From assembly GCF_013036045.1 (NCBI RefSeq), contig NZ_WTPX01000014.1, forward strand, positions 1 to 55,412: a stretch of 55,412 bases of DNA, read 5' to 3'. This DNA comes from Alienimonas chondri (GTDB taxonomy: Bacteria; Planctomycetota; Planctomycetia; Planctomycetales; Planctomycetaceae). Under the pieces are notes generated by a model. The model did not search any database, had not been told where the DNA came from, and saw only the letters and a program-made list of their open reading frames with translations. Every line of letters starts with the position of its first letter. Positions within the stretch are counted from its first letter, which is position 1. Position numbers and translations under genes: made by a program. Below are positions 33,034-40,672 of the stretch, piece after piece.

Positions 33034-34509
33034 TCAGGAGAGCGGTTCGCTCGAGGCGTCAAACGCTCGCAGGGTCGCGGCGGCCTTGTGGAGGGTCTCC
33101 TCATACTCCGCCGCCGGATCGCTGCGGGCGGTGATGCCGCCGCCGACCGGGACGACGCAGCGCCCCGTCGCCCGATGCCGGGTGACCGTGCGGATCAGCA
33201 CGTTCGCGTCCAGCGAGCCGTCCCGCCCCGCCCAGAACAAACTGCCGCAATAGGGGCCGCGGGCGGCGGGTTCGAGGTCGTGGATGATCTCCATCGCCCG
33301 GACCTTCGGCGCCCCGGTGATCGACCCGCACGGGAACGCCGCGGCGAGCAGACTCCACCGATCCTCGTCCGGCCGCAGCGTGCCGCGGACTTCGCTGACG
33401 AGATGGGCGACGGTTTCGTAGCGTTCCAGTTCGCAGAGCGCCGGCGCCCGCACGCTGCCCGGGGCGCACACCCGCGACAGGTCGTTGCGGAGCAGATCGA
33501 CGATCATCACGTTCTCCGCCCGATCCTTGCCGGACTGCCGCAGTTCGTCGCCCACCCAAAGATCGAGCGTGGGCGACGCCTTCCTCCGCCGCGTCCCCTT
33601 GATCGGCCGGGCTTCGACCTCCGCCGCCCCCGTCTCCGGATTCACGGCGACCGACAGAAACCGTTCCGGTGAGGCACTGACGACATCGAAGCCGCCGTCG
33701 CCCCCTTCCCCGCCGTCGTCCCCTTCCCCGCCGCCGCCGAGCGGAAACAGACCGGCGAACGGGGCTGGATTCGCTTGGCGAACGCGCTCGTACAGATCGA
33801 CCGCGGACCCGTCGAAGGTCGTCAGCAGCGGCTGGGAGAGGTTCGCCTGAAAGATGTCTCCCGCACAGATCAGCTCGACCGTCTCCGCGACCGCGGCTTC
33901 GTACTCCGCCCGGGTGAAGGGACTCCGCACGCCGGGGGCGATCTCCGGTCCCACCGACGCCGGCCACGGGGATGACCGCCGGGCCTCCGGCGCCGGCTGG
34001 GGCGGGCGGGCCAATCGGGCAAGCGCCCCGTCGAGCCGCTGTTGTGCCCGCGTCGCTGATGGAGCTTCGTTCCGCGTTATCCCCGTGGAAATCGCCCAGG
34101 CCCGGCCGATGTCGTGATCCCACGCGATCAGCCAGTCCGCCAGCAAGACGCTGGCCACAGGCGGGATGCCGATTTCACGCCAGACCTCTCCCGCCTCCGG
34201 CGCCGGGAGACGTTCGAAGTGCCCGCCGAACTCGTATCCCAGCAGCCCCACCGCCCCGCCCTGAAACGGAGGCAGTCCTGCGATCGCTGGCGCTTTGTTT
34301 CGATCCAGCAGGGAGCGCAGCGGAGCAAACGGTTCGTCCCCCGTCCCCAGCGGGAGGTCCGTCGCATCCGCGGTGAGAAATGAATACCGCCCCAGTCGAC
34401 CGGGCCGGGAGACGCTCTCCAAAAGCACCGGCGCGGCGTCCGCGACCTGCCGCAGCGCGGTCGGGACCGTCGGCGGAGGCGTCAATTCCTGAACGAGCGG
34501 GGCCTTCAT
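33034..34509 (-). CDS. pabB: Aminodeoxychorismate synthase component I (PabB)
   Basis: PabB aminates chorismate to aminodeoxychorismate, the precursor of p-aminobenzoate. The 491-residue product has the chorismate-binding domain with EARPIKGTRRR; the Lys in PIKGT is the covalent residue of PabB, whereas TrpE has PIAGT. Other marks are FQANLSQP, RAENVMIVDLLRNDLSRV, FPCGSITGAPKVRAMEII and CGSLFWAG. A Gly/Asp-rich low-complexity insertion (GGGGEGDDGGEGGDGG) lies in the middle. The start codon overlaps the stop of the DHPS-related gene by four bases (ATGA), so they are translationally coupled. Confidence 0.93.
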   Translation of the reverse strand: MKAPLVQELTPPPTVPTALRQVADAAPVLLESVSRPGRLGRYSFLTADATDLPLGTGDEPFAPLRSLLDRNKAPAIAGLPPFQGGAVGLLGYEFGGHFERLPAPEAGEVWREIGIPPVASVLLADWLIAWDHDIGRAWAISTGITRNEAPSATRAQQRLDGALARLARPPQPAPEARRSSPWPASVGPEIAPGVRSPFTRAEYEAAVAETVELICAGDIFQANLSQPLLTTFDGSAVDLYERVRQANPAPFAGLFPLGGGGEGDDGGEGGDGGFDVVSASPERFLSVAVNPETGAAEVEARPIKGTRRRKASPTLDLWVGDELRQSGKDRAENVMIVDLLRNDLSRVCAPGSVRAPALCELERYETVAHLVSEVRGTLRPDEDRWSLLAAAFPCGSITGAPKVRAMEIIHDLEPAARGPYCGSLFWAGRDGSLDANVLIRTVTRHRATGRCVVPVGGGITARSDPAAEYEETLHKAAATLRAFDASSEPLS

Positions 34510-35939
34510 CCGTCCGCCTCCGTCGATCGCGCCGCCGCTCGAGGGGCGACGGCGCTGGCCTCGTCTTCCGTCAGCATGCCCCACTGCAGGGCTTCGTCCT
34601 GCACATATACTTTACCCAGCGTGAGGGCCGTCGAGGCTTTGGCCAACTCGTACCCGAGATAGAAGGCATGCGAAGCCGATAGCGGACGCCCAGCATCTGC
34701 CGCGGCCTTCTCTGCCGCGTCGAACACTCGAAACGGATCCCGTCCGGTATGAAGGCCGTCTCGGTTGAAGAGGTGAATCGAGCGACCGTCGATCAGCACG
34801 CGGAAGTTCGCATCCGTCACCGACTCGGCCAGTTCGGCGATCTCCGTCGAGGTCGCCCGCCGCGGCCGGGGATCGCGGAGCATGACCAGTGCATCGGACA
34901 GATGCTTCGGAACCGTGCCGCGGTCCGCGGCACACTTCATCAAGCGGCGGGCGGCGTCGAGTTCCCGCACGCTGCTTTGCGCCCACGGGATCACCTGGGT
35001 GGTCAGCACGCTGAAGATCCTTCGTTCTTGGCAGAACCCCGCCAACAACGTATTTACCCCCGCCGAATCGACGCCGGTCAACTCCGTCAGGTTCCCCACG
35101 CCCATCAGCATCGCCGCGTCGGGGAGCCGGCGACGCACTTCGGAATACCGATCGAGCGACGCCGCGAACCCGAAGTGGATCGGTTCGAGGATCGGATCGA
35201 GCCGATGGGCGACGCCGGCCTCGCCGAGGGCCTCGGCGGTGCGGAACAGACTGTCCAGGTCCGACGGCTCATCGGGGATCACGACGAATTCCACGCCGGT
35301 CTCGCGGCCCAGCGGATCGGCCCAATCGAGATTCGTCCCGTTGCAAGACAAGACCAGTTCGGCCCCGGCATCGACGGACGCCGTCACCTCGCCGCGGTCG
35401 AAGCTGTCGACGCTCACCCGATGCCCTTCGCCCCGCAGCAAGCGGACGAGGTTCGGCACGCGGGCCGTGGGCGCGCCGGGGGTGGCGCCGACGTCGATCA
35501 GGTCCGCCCCGTCCGCCCGCATCGCCGCGGCGGTCGCGACGACCTCGGCGTCCGTCAGGCGGGCGGCGTGGTTGATCTCCGCGACGATCTCGATGTCCCA
35601 CCGCGAAAGGTCCGGCGGTTCACGATCGCCCTCTCCGAAGAACAGCGGCAGATCGTGCAGATCCTTCGGCCCGCGGACGAACGGGAGGCTGAATCGCTCC
35701 GACAGCGCCGCGACGTCCAGGTCGCCCAGCCCCGGCAGCACGATCCGGTCGAAGGATTCGCCGCTGGCTTCGATGTGCGGGCCGAGTCGATTCAGCAGGA
35801 GAGGCGTGTGCATCAGCGCAGCGACCTGCACGCCGGGGACGGCGACTTCCCATTTAAAATCGTGTCGCCGGCCCAGCGGGGCGAGCGTTCGCCGCAGAGC
35901 CGGTTCCGCCAGCTTGCCGGTCACGAACAGGAGGCGCAT
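34506..35939 (-). CDS. Dihydropteroate-synthase-related protein (archaeal type, DUF6513)
   Basis: The 477-residue product starts at ATG 35939 (MRLLFVTGKLAEPALR). The first 100 or so residues are the DUF6513-type domain; then comes a TIM-barrel of the dihydropteroate synthase fold: VAEINHAARLTDAEVV, GADLIDVGATPGAP, VSVDSFDRGEV, VLSCNG and LDPILEPIHFGF. The order is that of the family TIGR00284, known from methanogens and tetrahydromethanopterin-using bacteria, including planctomycetes. It joins a p-aminobenzoate-derived unit to a pterin; here the donor could be beta-ribofuranosyl-aminobenzene phosphate or pABA. It overlaps pabB by four bases. Its substrate is inferred. Confidence 0.85.
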   Translation of the reverse strand: MRLLFVTGKLAEPALRRTLAPLGRRHDFKWEVAVPGVQVAALMHTPLLLNRLGPHIEASGESFDRIVLPGLGDLDVAALSERFSLPFVRGPKDLHDLPLFFGEGDREPPDLSRWDIEIVAEINHAARLTDAEVVATAAAMRADGADLIDVGATPGAPTARVPNLVRLLRGEGHRVSVDSFDRGEVTASVDAGAELVLSCNGTNLDWADPLGRETGVEFVVIPDEPSDLDSLFRTAEALGEAGVAHRLDPILEPIHFGFAASLDRYSEVRRRLPDAAMLMGVGNLTELTGVDSAGVNTLLAGFCQERRIFSVLTTQVIPWAQSSVRELDAARRLMKCAADRGTVPKHLSDALVMLRDPRPRRATSTEIAELAESVTDANFRVLIDGRSIHLFNRDGLHTGRDPFRVFDAAEKAAADAGRPLSASHAFYLGYELAKASTALTLGKVYVQDEALQWGMLTEDEASAVAPRAAARSTEADG

Positions 35940-35965
35940 CCCCGCCCAGCCCGTGGGAGGGTCGC

Positions 35966-36742
35966 TCACCGCACCGCCCCGCCGTTGACGTTCACGATTT
36001 GGCCGGTCACGAAGGAGGCCTCGTCGCTGCACAACCAGCGGGCGCAGCGGGCGATGTCCTCCGGCGTCCCCCAACGCTTGAGCGGCGTCTCCCGCAGCAC
36101 GCGAGCCTGCCACTCGTCCGGGGCGGTCTCTCCCCACGCCGTGAGGATCCAGCCGGGGGCGACGCAGTTCACCCGGACCTCCGGCGCCAGCGACAGCGCC
36201 AGCGAACGGGTGAAGGCCATCACGCCGGCCTTGGCGATGGCAAACAGCTCGCCGCTGTCGCCGTCCATCCCGGTCGCCGCCTGATCCCAGCCGATGTTCA
36301 GGATCGCCCCCGAACCGCGCTGCCGCATCGCGGCCCCGACGGTTCGCGACAACAGGGCCGTGGCGGTCACGTCGACCGCCAGCAGGGCCGCGAGCTTCTC
36401 CTCATATCCCAACGTCCGCCCGGCGCCGGTCAGCAGATCGACGCCGGCGTTGTTCACCCAGACGTCGGGCGTCCCGATCGCGGCGCCGGCCTCGTCCCAC
36501 AGACGATCGCATTCGCGGGCGTCTCTCAAGTCGCCGACGAACCGCCCGACGGCGCCGAGTTCTCGACAGAGCGCGTCCAGCTGATTCGCGGACGACCGAC
36601 AGGTCAGAAAGAGATTCGCCCCGGCCGCTTTCAGCTCAGCGGCGATCGCGGCACCGATGCCGCTGCTCGCCCCCGTCACCACCGCCGTACGGCCGCGCAG
36701 AGACGCAAATTCGGCGGGCATCTTCGGGGAGTGATCTGACAT
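35966..36742 (-). CDS. Short-chain dehydrogenase/reductase fold with altered catalytic residues
   Basis: A 258-residue SDR with the cofactor motif VVTGASSGIGAAIA (residues 21-34), VNNAG at 96-100 and a C-terminal VTGQIVNVNGG. The catalytic residues differ. Where the family has YxxxK it reads FAIAK, so the tyrosine is Phe167 while Lys171 remains; and the serine strand is ILNIGW in place of IVNISS. A normal proton-relay reductase is therefore unlikely. It starts the pterin gene block, 26 bases before the DHPS-related gene, so it may serve a pterin step or act as a cofactor-binding partner. Confidence 0.85.
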   Translation of the reverse strand: MSDHSPKMPAEFASLRGRTAVVTGASSGIGAAIAAELKAAGANLFLTCRSSANQLDALCRELGAVGRFVGDLRDARECDRLWDEAGAAIGTPDVWVNNAGVDLLTGAGRTLGYEEKLAALLAVDVTATALLSRTVGAAMRQRGSGAILNIGWDQAATGMDGDSGELFAIAKAGVMAFTRSLALSLAPEVRVNCVAPGWILTAWGETAPDEWQARVLRETPLKRWGTPEDIARCARWLCSDEASFVTGQIVNVNGGAVR

Positions 36743-37288
36743 TCACGTCATGTTAGCAAACGGCGTCGCGGAGACGCTTATGATGGCACCGGCGCCCATC
36801 CCACAGGCACGCAACGCCACATTGCGATGTGACGCAGAATCTCAATCGAGAATATCCGGAATCCTCAATGGCTCATGCTGTCGCTGCGTCCCGCCCAGTA
36901 CGAACCCCTGCAAACCACTCCGCTGAATGAGAAGACCTGCGGAAATTTGCCGCCGCATCAACATTTACCGTTGACTCAATCTCTTAGCTCGAGAACACTC
37001 CCCACAGGAACACGTTTCAACGGCTTTCCCCGGCCCCCCTCAACGCCCGCTTAGAGGCGAGGGGCGAAGGGGATTTCAACGTTGCGGGTCTTCCTTTTAG
37101 AGTCCTATCTCAGAGTTCGCCTTGGATCGAAGTTTGTTCGCCTCATCGGCACGCCGCTTGCGGTAGCTCCGATCCGACCGCCGGCCCTCATCGACTTCCG
37201 GCACGCTATCGGCCGATCGTCGCTCGATCGGCCGCCTTCCATGTTAACCCCGCCGGTCTGCCGACCGGCTCACACCATCGACCATCTC
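36743..37288. other. Divergent intergenic region upstream of the ArsR-type gene
   Basis: About 545 bases, AT-richer than the genome, between the SDR gene (-) and the ArsR-type gene (+). It holds a perfect inverted repeat (listed separately) and short AT-rich patches such as GAATAT near 36848 and TTGACT at 36971, but no convincing promoter pair. The regulator's frame is open from 37082, so part of this could be coding. Confidence 0.4.
37211..37233. promoter_or_regulatory. Perfect inverted repeat, possible operator of the ArsR-type gene
   Basis: GGCCGATCG and CGATCGGCC flank a TCGCT spacer. It lies 56 bases upstream of my chosen start (37289) and 8 bases upstream of an alternative ATG at 37241. 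ArsR-family dimers bind such repeats in their own promoters. It could equally be an RNA hairpin. Confidence 0.4.
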
Positions 37289-37828
37289 ATGCTCGCCACC
37301 GCTGTCGCCCACACGGTCGCTTCGCCTCGCTCGGCCCCGTCCGCTTCGTCCGTCAACAACTCGGTCAACGTGACCGGACGCGCCGGACTCGCCGCTAAGT
37401 CTGACGACGTGTTGGACGACGATTTCGGCGCCGGACTCGCCGAAGCGCTGGACGCGGACGCGGATAGCGAACACGACGGACGCTTTCCGGTCCTGCCGGA
37501 CGCCCTCGAGCAGGATCTCGTCCAGGTCTTCAAGCTGCTGTCGGACGAGACGCGGTTGCGGATTCTGCTGTACCTGGCTCGCGAAGGCGAACTTCACGTG
37601 ACGGCCCTGTGCAAGCGGCTCTCCCAGAGCCAGCCGGCGGTCTCCCACCACCTGGCGCTGCTGCGGAACGCCGGCATCATCGAGCCCCGCCGTGACGGCA
37701 AGCACAACTTCTACAGCATCCGTCAGCAGCGGTTCGTGGGACTGATCGCCGAGTTCTTCGCCTCCGTCCGCGATCCGGAAACCGACGCGGTCGAGTTCGA
37801 CGAGTTCGTGTTGAGCAAGACGGAGTAA
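37289..37828 (+). CDS. ArsR-family winged-helix transcriptional regulator
   Basis: A 179-residue protein from ATG 37289. Earlier starts at 37241 and 37082 are possible. About 80 acidic, low-complexity residues precede the DNA-binding domain. The domain reads LVQVFKLLSDETRLRILLYLA, then LCKRLSQSQPAVSHHLALLRNAGII with the recognition helix in SQPAVSHHL, and the wing DGKHNFYSI. The CxC metal site of classic ArsR (ELCVCDL) is missing (ELHVTAL here), so the signal is unlikely to be arsenic-type metal binding at that site. It lies alone between two promoter-like gaps and has a strong terminator after it. Confidence 0.88.
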   Translation: MLATAVAHTVASPRSAPSASSVNNSVNVTGRAGLAAKSDDVLDDDFGAGLAEALDADADSEHDGRFPVLPDALEQDLVQVFKLLSDETRLRILLYLAREGELHVTALCKRLSQSQPAVSHHLALLRNAGIIEPRRDGKHNFYSIRQQRFVGLIAEFFASVRDPETDAVEFDEFVLSKTE

Positions 37829-37855
37829 CCTTTCTCCCGCAAACTGTGTTGATCA

Positions 37856-37884
37856 CGCCCCGGACGCTCCGAGCGTCCGGGGCG
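37856..37884 (+). terminator. Rho-independent terminator after the ArsR-type gene
   Basis: CGCCCCGGACGCT pairs with AGCGTCCGGGGCG across a CCG loop: a perfect 13-bp GC stem, followed by CTTTGCGTT. It begins 28 bases after the stop codon and separates the regulator from carA. Confidence 0.8.
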
Positions 37885-37951
37885 CTTTGCGTTAGGATGC
37901 GGGCGTACCCCGTCGCCACCGCTCCGGGGGCTCCCGCCCCCCGCTCGCCTG

Positions 37952-39106
37952 ATGCCTCATTCTTCGCCCAAGCCCGCCAAGCTCGCCCTCGCCGACGGCA
38001 CCGTCTTTACCGGAGAGCACTTCGGAGCGATCGGCGAAGCCTTCGGCGAAGCGGTCTTCAACACGTCGCTGACGGGTTATCAGGAGATCCTCACGGACCC
38101 CTCCTACGCCGGTCAGATCGTGACGATGACCTACCCCGAGATCGGAAACTACGGGGTGAACGCCGACGACGTCGAATCGAAGGGCATCGCGGCACGGGGG
38201 TTCGTCGTCCGCGAACTCTGCCGCCGGCCGAGCAACTTCCGCAGTGAGAAGGGGCTGAACGAATACCTCGCGGAAGCCGGCGTGGTGGGGATCAGCGGGG
38301 TCGATACGCGGGCGTTGGTGCGCAAGCTCCGCAGCGCCGGGGCGATGACCGCGGTGATCTCTTCGGAGACGCTCGACGACGACGCCCTTGTGGAAAAGGC
38401 CTGCAACAGCCCTGAACTCGTCGGTCAGGACCTCATCAGAACGGTGATGCCGGAGTCGGCCGCCAGCTGGGACGAACCGCTGCACAAGTTCGCCGCCCCC
38501 AGCGCCGCCCCCCCTTCCCCCAACGACGGCACGCCCGGTCGGACACCGCATGTGGTCGCGATCGACTACGGCATGAAGTGGAACATCCCGAGGCATCTGT
38601 CCGCGATGGGATGCAAGGTGACCGTGCTGCCCGGAACCGCGACCGCCGCGGAGGTGCAGGCGCTCAAGCCGGACGGCGTGTTCCTCTCCAACGGCCCCGG
38701 CGACCCGCGGCCGCTGGACTATGCGGTCGGCACGATCCGCGAGTTGCTGAACGACGACGTGCCGATCTTCGGCATCTGCCTCGGTCAGCAGCTGTTGGGT
38801 CTCGCCTGCGGCGGGGAGATCGAAAAGCTGAAGTTCGGCCACCGCGGCGCCAACCAGCCCGTGCTGGAGAAGGCGACCGGCCGCGTGGAGATCACCAGCC
38901 AGAACCACGGCTTCGCCCTCAAAGAAGCGACGCTGCCGGCCGACGTGGAGGTCACGCACGTCAACCTGAACGACGACACCGTCAGCGGCATCCGCCACAA
39001 GACGCGGCCGGCGTTCGCCGTGCAGTACCACCCGGAAGCCAGCGCCGGCCCGCACGACAGCGGCCACCTGTTCGCCCGCTTCCGCGAGATGATGTCCAAG
39101 GCGTGA
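37952..39106 (+). CDS. carA: Carbamoyl-phosphate synthase small (glutaminase) subunit
   Basis: CarA supplies ammonia from glutamine to CarB for carbamoyl phosphate, feeding pyrimidines and arginine. The 384-residue product has the N-terminal domain (LADGTVFTGEHFGA, VFNTSLTGYQEILTDPSYAGQIVTM abridged) and the class-I glutaminase domain: nucleophile in FGICLGQQLLG, and the His-Glu pair in VQYHPEASAGPHD. The residue after LG is Gln where CarA of E. coli has His (GICLGHQ). A Pro/Ser linker (AAPSAAPPSPNDG) joins the domains. No carB is in this window; ndk follows 119 bases later. Confidence 0.95.
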   Translation: MPHSSPKPAKLALADGTVFTGEHFGAIGEAFGEAVFNTSLTGYQEILTDPSYAGQIVTMTYPEIGNYGVNADDVESKGIAARGFVVRELCRRPSNFRSEKGLNEYLAEAGVVGISGVDTRALVRKLRSAGAMTAVISSETLDDDALVEKACNSPELVGQDLIRTVMPESAASWDEPLHKFAAPSAAPPSPNDGTPGRTPHVVAIDYGMKWNIPRHLSAMGCKVTVLPGTATAAEVQALKPDGVFLSNGPGDPRPLDYAVGTIRELLNDDVPIFGICLGQQLLGLACGGEIEKLKFGHRGANQPVLEKATGRVEITSQNHGFALKEATLPADVEVTHVNLNDDTVSGIRHKTRPAFAVQYHPEASAGPHDSGHLFARFREMMSKA

Positions 39107-39127
39107 GCCTCAAGGCGGAGGGGCGAC

Positions 39128-39204
39128 GGCGGAGGGCGGAAGGAACTCTGCGGTAGCGTTGAGGTAAGTCGTGACGGCGATACCCTCTCCTTCCGCCCTC
39201 CGCC
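39128..39204. repeat. Long inverted repeat between carA and ndk
   Basis: The 17 bases at 39128-39144 are exactly complementary to 39188-39204, with 43 bases between. The arms are purine-rich (GGCGGAGGGCGGAAGGA) and pyrimidine-rich. A partial copy (AAGGCGGAGG, 39112-39121) precedes the left arm. It may act as a terminator for carA or as a dispersed intergenic repeat. Confidence 0.6.
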
Positions 39205-39225
39205 TTCCCCCTTCTGTTTTATCCT

Positions 39226-39693
39226 ATGGCTCTCGAACGCACCCTGATCCTCGTCAAGCCGGACGCCGTCCAGCGGCGCCTGACCGGGGAGATCCTCTCC
39301 CGCTTGGAGCGCAAAGGGCTGAAGATCGTGGGCTTGAAGATGCTCCGCATCACGCCGGAACTGTCCAGGCAGCACTACGCGGAGCATGTCGAGCGGCCGT
39401 TCTACCCGGACCTCGAACAGTTCATCACCAGCGGCCCGGTGGTCGCGCTGTGCGCGGAAGGCCCGGGGGCGATCGCCGTCTGCCGGACGTTGATGGGCGC
39501 CACGAACGGCCGTGAAGCCGCCCCCGGCACGATTCGCGGGGACTACGGCCAGAGCCGCAGCATGAACCTGATCCACGGCAGCGACGGCCCCGAAGCCGCC
39601 GCCCGCGAGTTGCCGCTGTACTTCCGCGACGAAGAGCTGTTCGACTTCGACAAGCTGATCGAGCCGGTCCTCTACGAAGCGGCCGAGGCCTGA
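39226..39693 (+). CDS. ndk: Nucleoside diphosphate kinase
   Basis: Ndk moves the gamma-phosphate between nucleoside triphosphates and diphosphates through a phosphohistidine. The 155-residue product starts MALERTLILVKPDAVQRRL, as usual. The active-site His117 sits in NLIHGSDG, and the family block GATNGREAAPGTIRGDYG is intact. The protein is slightly longer than E. coli Ndk (143) at the C-terminus. Position after carA may put two nucleotide-metabolism genes together, but the long inverted repeat between them argues against a simple operon. Confidence 0.97.
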   Translation: MALERTLILVKPDAVQRRLTGEILSRLERKGLKIVGLKMLRITPELSRQHYAEHVERPFYPDLEQFITSGPVVALCAEGPGAIAVCRTLMGATNGREAAPGTIRGDYGQSRSMNLIHGSDGPEAAARELPLYFRDEELFDFDKLIEPVLYEAAEA

Positions 39694-39714
39694 ACCGCGG
39701 CTTGGACGGACTCC

Positions 39715-40539
39715 CTAGGCGACCGGCGTCGGTTCTCGGCGGGCCGGTCGCTCGGCGCCGCACATCGGGCAGTTCGCCGGGTCGGCCTCGCCAATACCGC
39801 CCGCGACCAGCGCTTCGCCGCATTCGCGGCAGGTGTCCGCCAGCGCATAGCCGCTCGCGGTCAGACGGGCGGCCTCTTCGTCACGCTCGAAGCGCTTCTC
39901 CTCGCGCCGTTCGCTCTGCCAGTGGAACAGCGTGCGGAACATCCAGATCGCCGCGGCGGCGGCTGCGATGCCGACCAGCGATTCCGCAACGGAGAGATAG
40001 CAGGCGAGCTTCGCGACCGTGAAGTCTCTTCCGACCGGTTCCTGCATCGCGAGGCGACCGGCGATTTGCCCCAGGAGGCCAGCCACGATCCATAGCCCCC
40101 ACCAGACGCCCAGCAGGCCGGGCACGGCGTTGTCCTGCCAGCGTTCCGGCACGCCGCCTTCGGACCGCGGGCGGCTGGCGCGGAAGAACTCCGCCATGGC
40201 CTGATAGGGCCGCACGAGGTTCAGAATCGGGATGAAATACCACCCGACGGCCCACCCCGCGTCGTGTTCCAGCCCGCGGGCAAGCCGATGGGCGTTCGCC
40301 CCCGCCCGATAGGTGAGGAAGCAGAAGCACACCACCGTGACCAGGAAGATCAGCAGCATCAGGACCGCGGCGCCGCCCATCGCCACGCCCATCGCTTCGG
40401 CGTCGGATTGAAGCGTGTCGTCCAGAAATGCGTCCGGGGACTCGGCCCGCTCGTAAATCGAGAGTTCCCACAAATCGAGCGGGATGAACACGAGATCCAT
40501 CGCCGCGTTGGCGACCAGCAGGCCGATCACGGCGGTCAA
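39715..40539 (-). CDS. DUF4328 membrane protein with C-terminal zinc ribbon (start uncertain)
   Basis: The 274-residue frame from a TTG at 40539 has several membrane helices and the DUF4328 signature: FLTYRAGANAHRLARGL, then GWAVGWYFIPILNLVRPYQAM. The C-terminus carries a small zinc ribbon (CRECGEAL...CPMCGAE), similar in form to the four-gene array at the left edge. No ATG opens the gene. The frame continues upstream for ten codons reading NYRYRPGGLL, the kind of sequence such proteins have before the first helix, and then hits TAG at 40572-40570. Either the start is TTG/CTG, or the N-terminus has been cut by a nonsense codon. It is the last gene of the sucCD-side block. Confidence 0.78.
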   Translation of the reverse strand: MTAVIGLLVANAAMDLVFIPLDLWELSIYERAESPDAFLDDTLQSDAEAMGVAMGGAAVLMLLIFLVTVVCFCFLTYRAGANAHRLARGLEHDAGWAVGWYFIPILNLVRPYQAMAEFFRASRPRSEGGVPERWQDNAVPGLLGVWWGLWIVAGLLGQIAGRLAMQEPVGRDFTVAKLACYLSVAESLVGIAAAAAAIWMFRTLFHWQSERREEKRFERDEEAARLTASGYALADTCRECGEALVAGGIGEADPANCPMCGAERPARREPTPVA

Positions 40540-40672
40540 CAGCAGGCCGCCGGGGCGGTAGCGGTAGTTCTAGCGGGCCACGGCGTTCGGGGGGGCGGAG
40601 GGACGGGACGGCCCCGCCGTTATGGCGGCTCGATTCGTCCGTCGCGAATGTCTCCGGGTTTGGACGAACTCA

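Noticed and set aside
33034-34509. Anthranilate synthase component I (TrpE)
   Set aside because: The PIKGT motif has the PabB-specific lysine, where TrpE has PIAGT.
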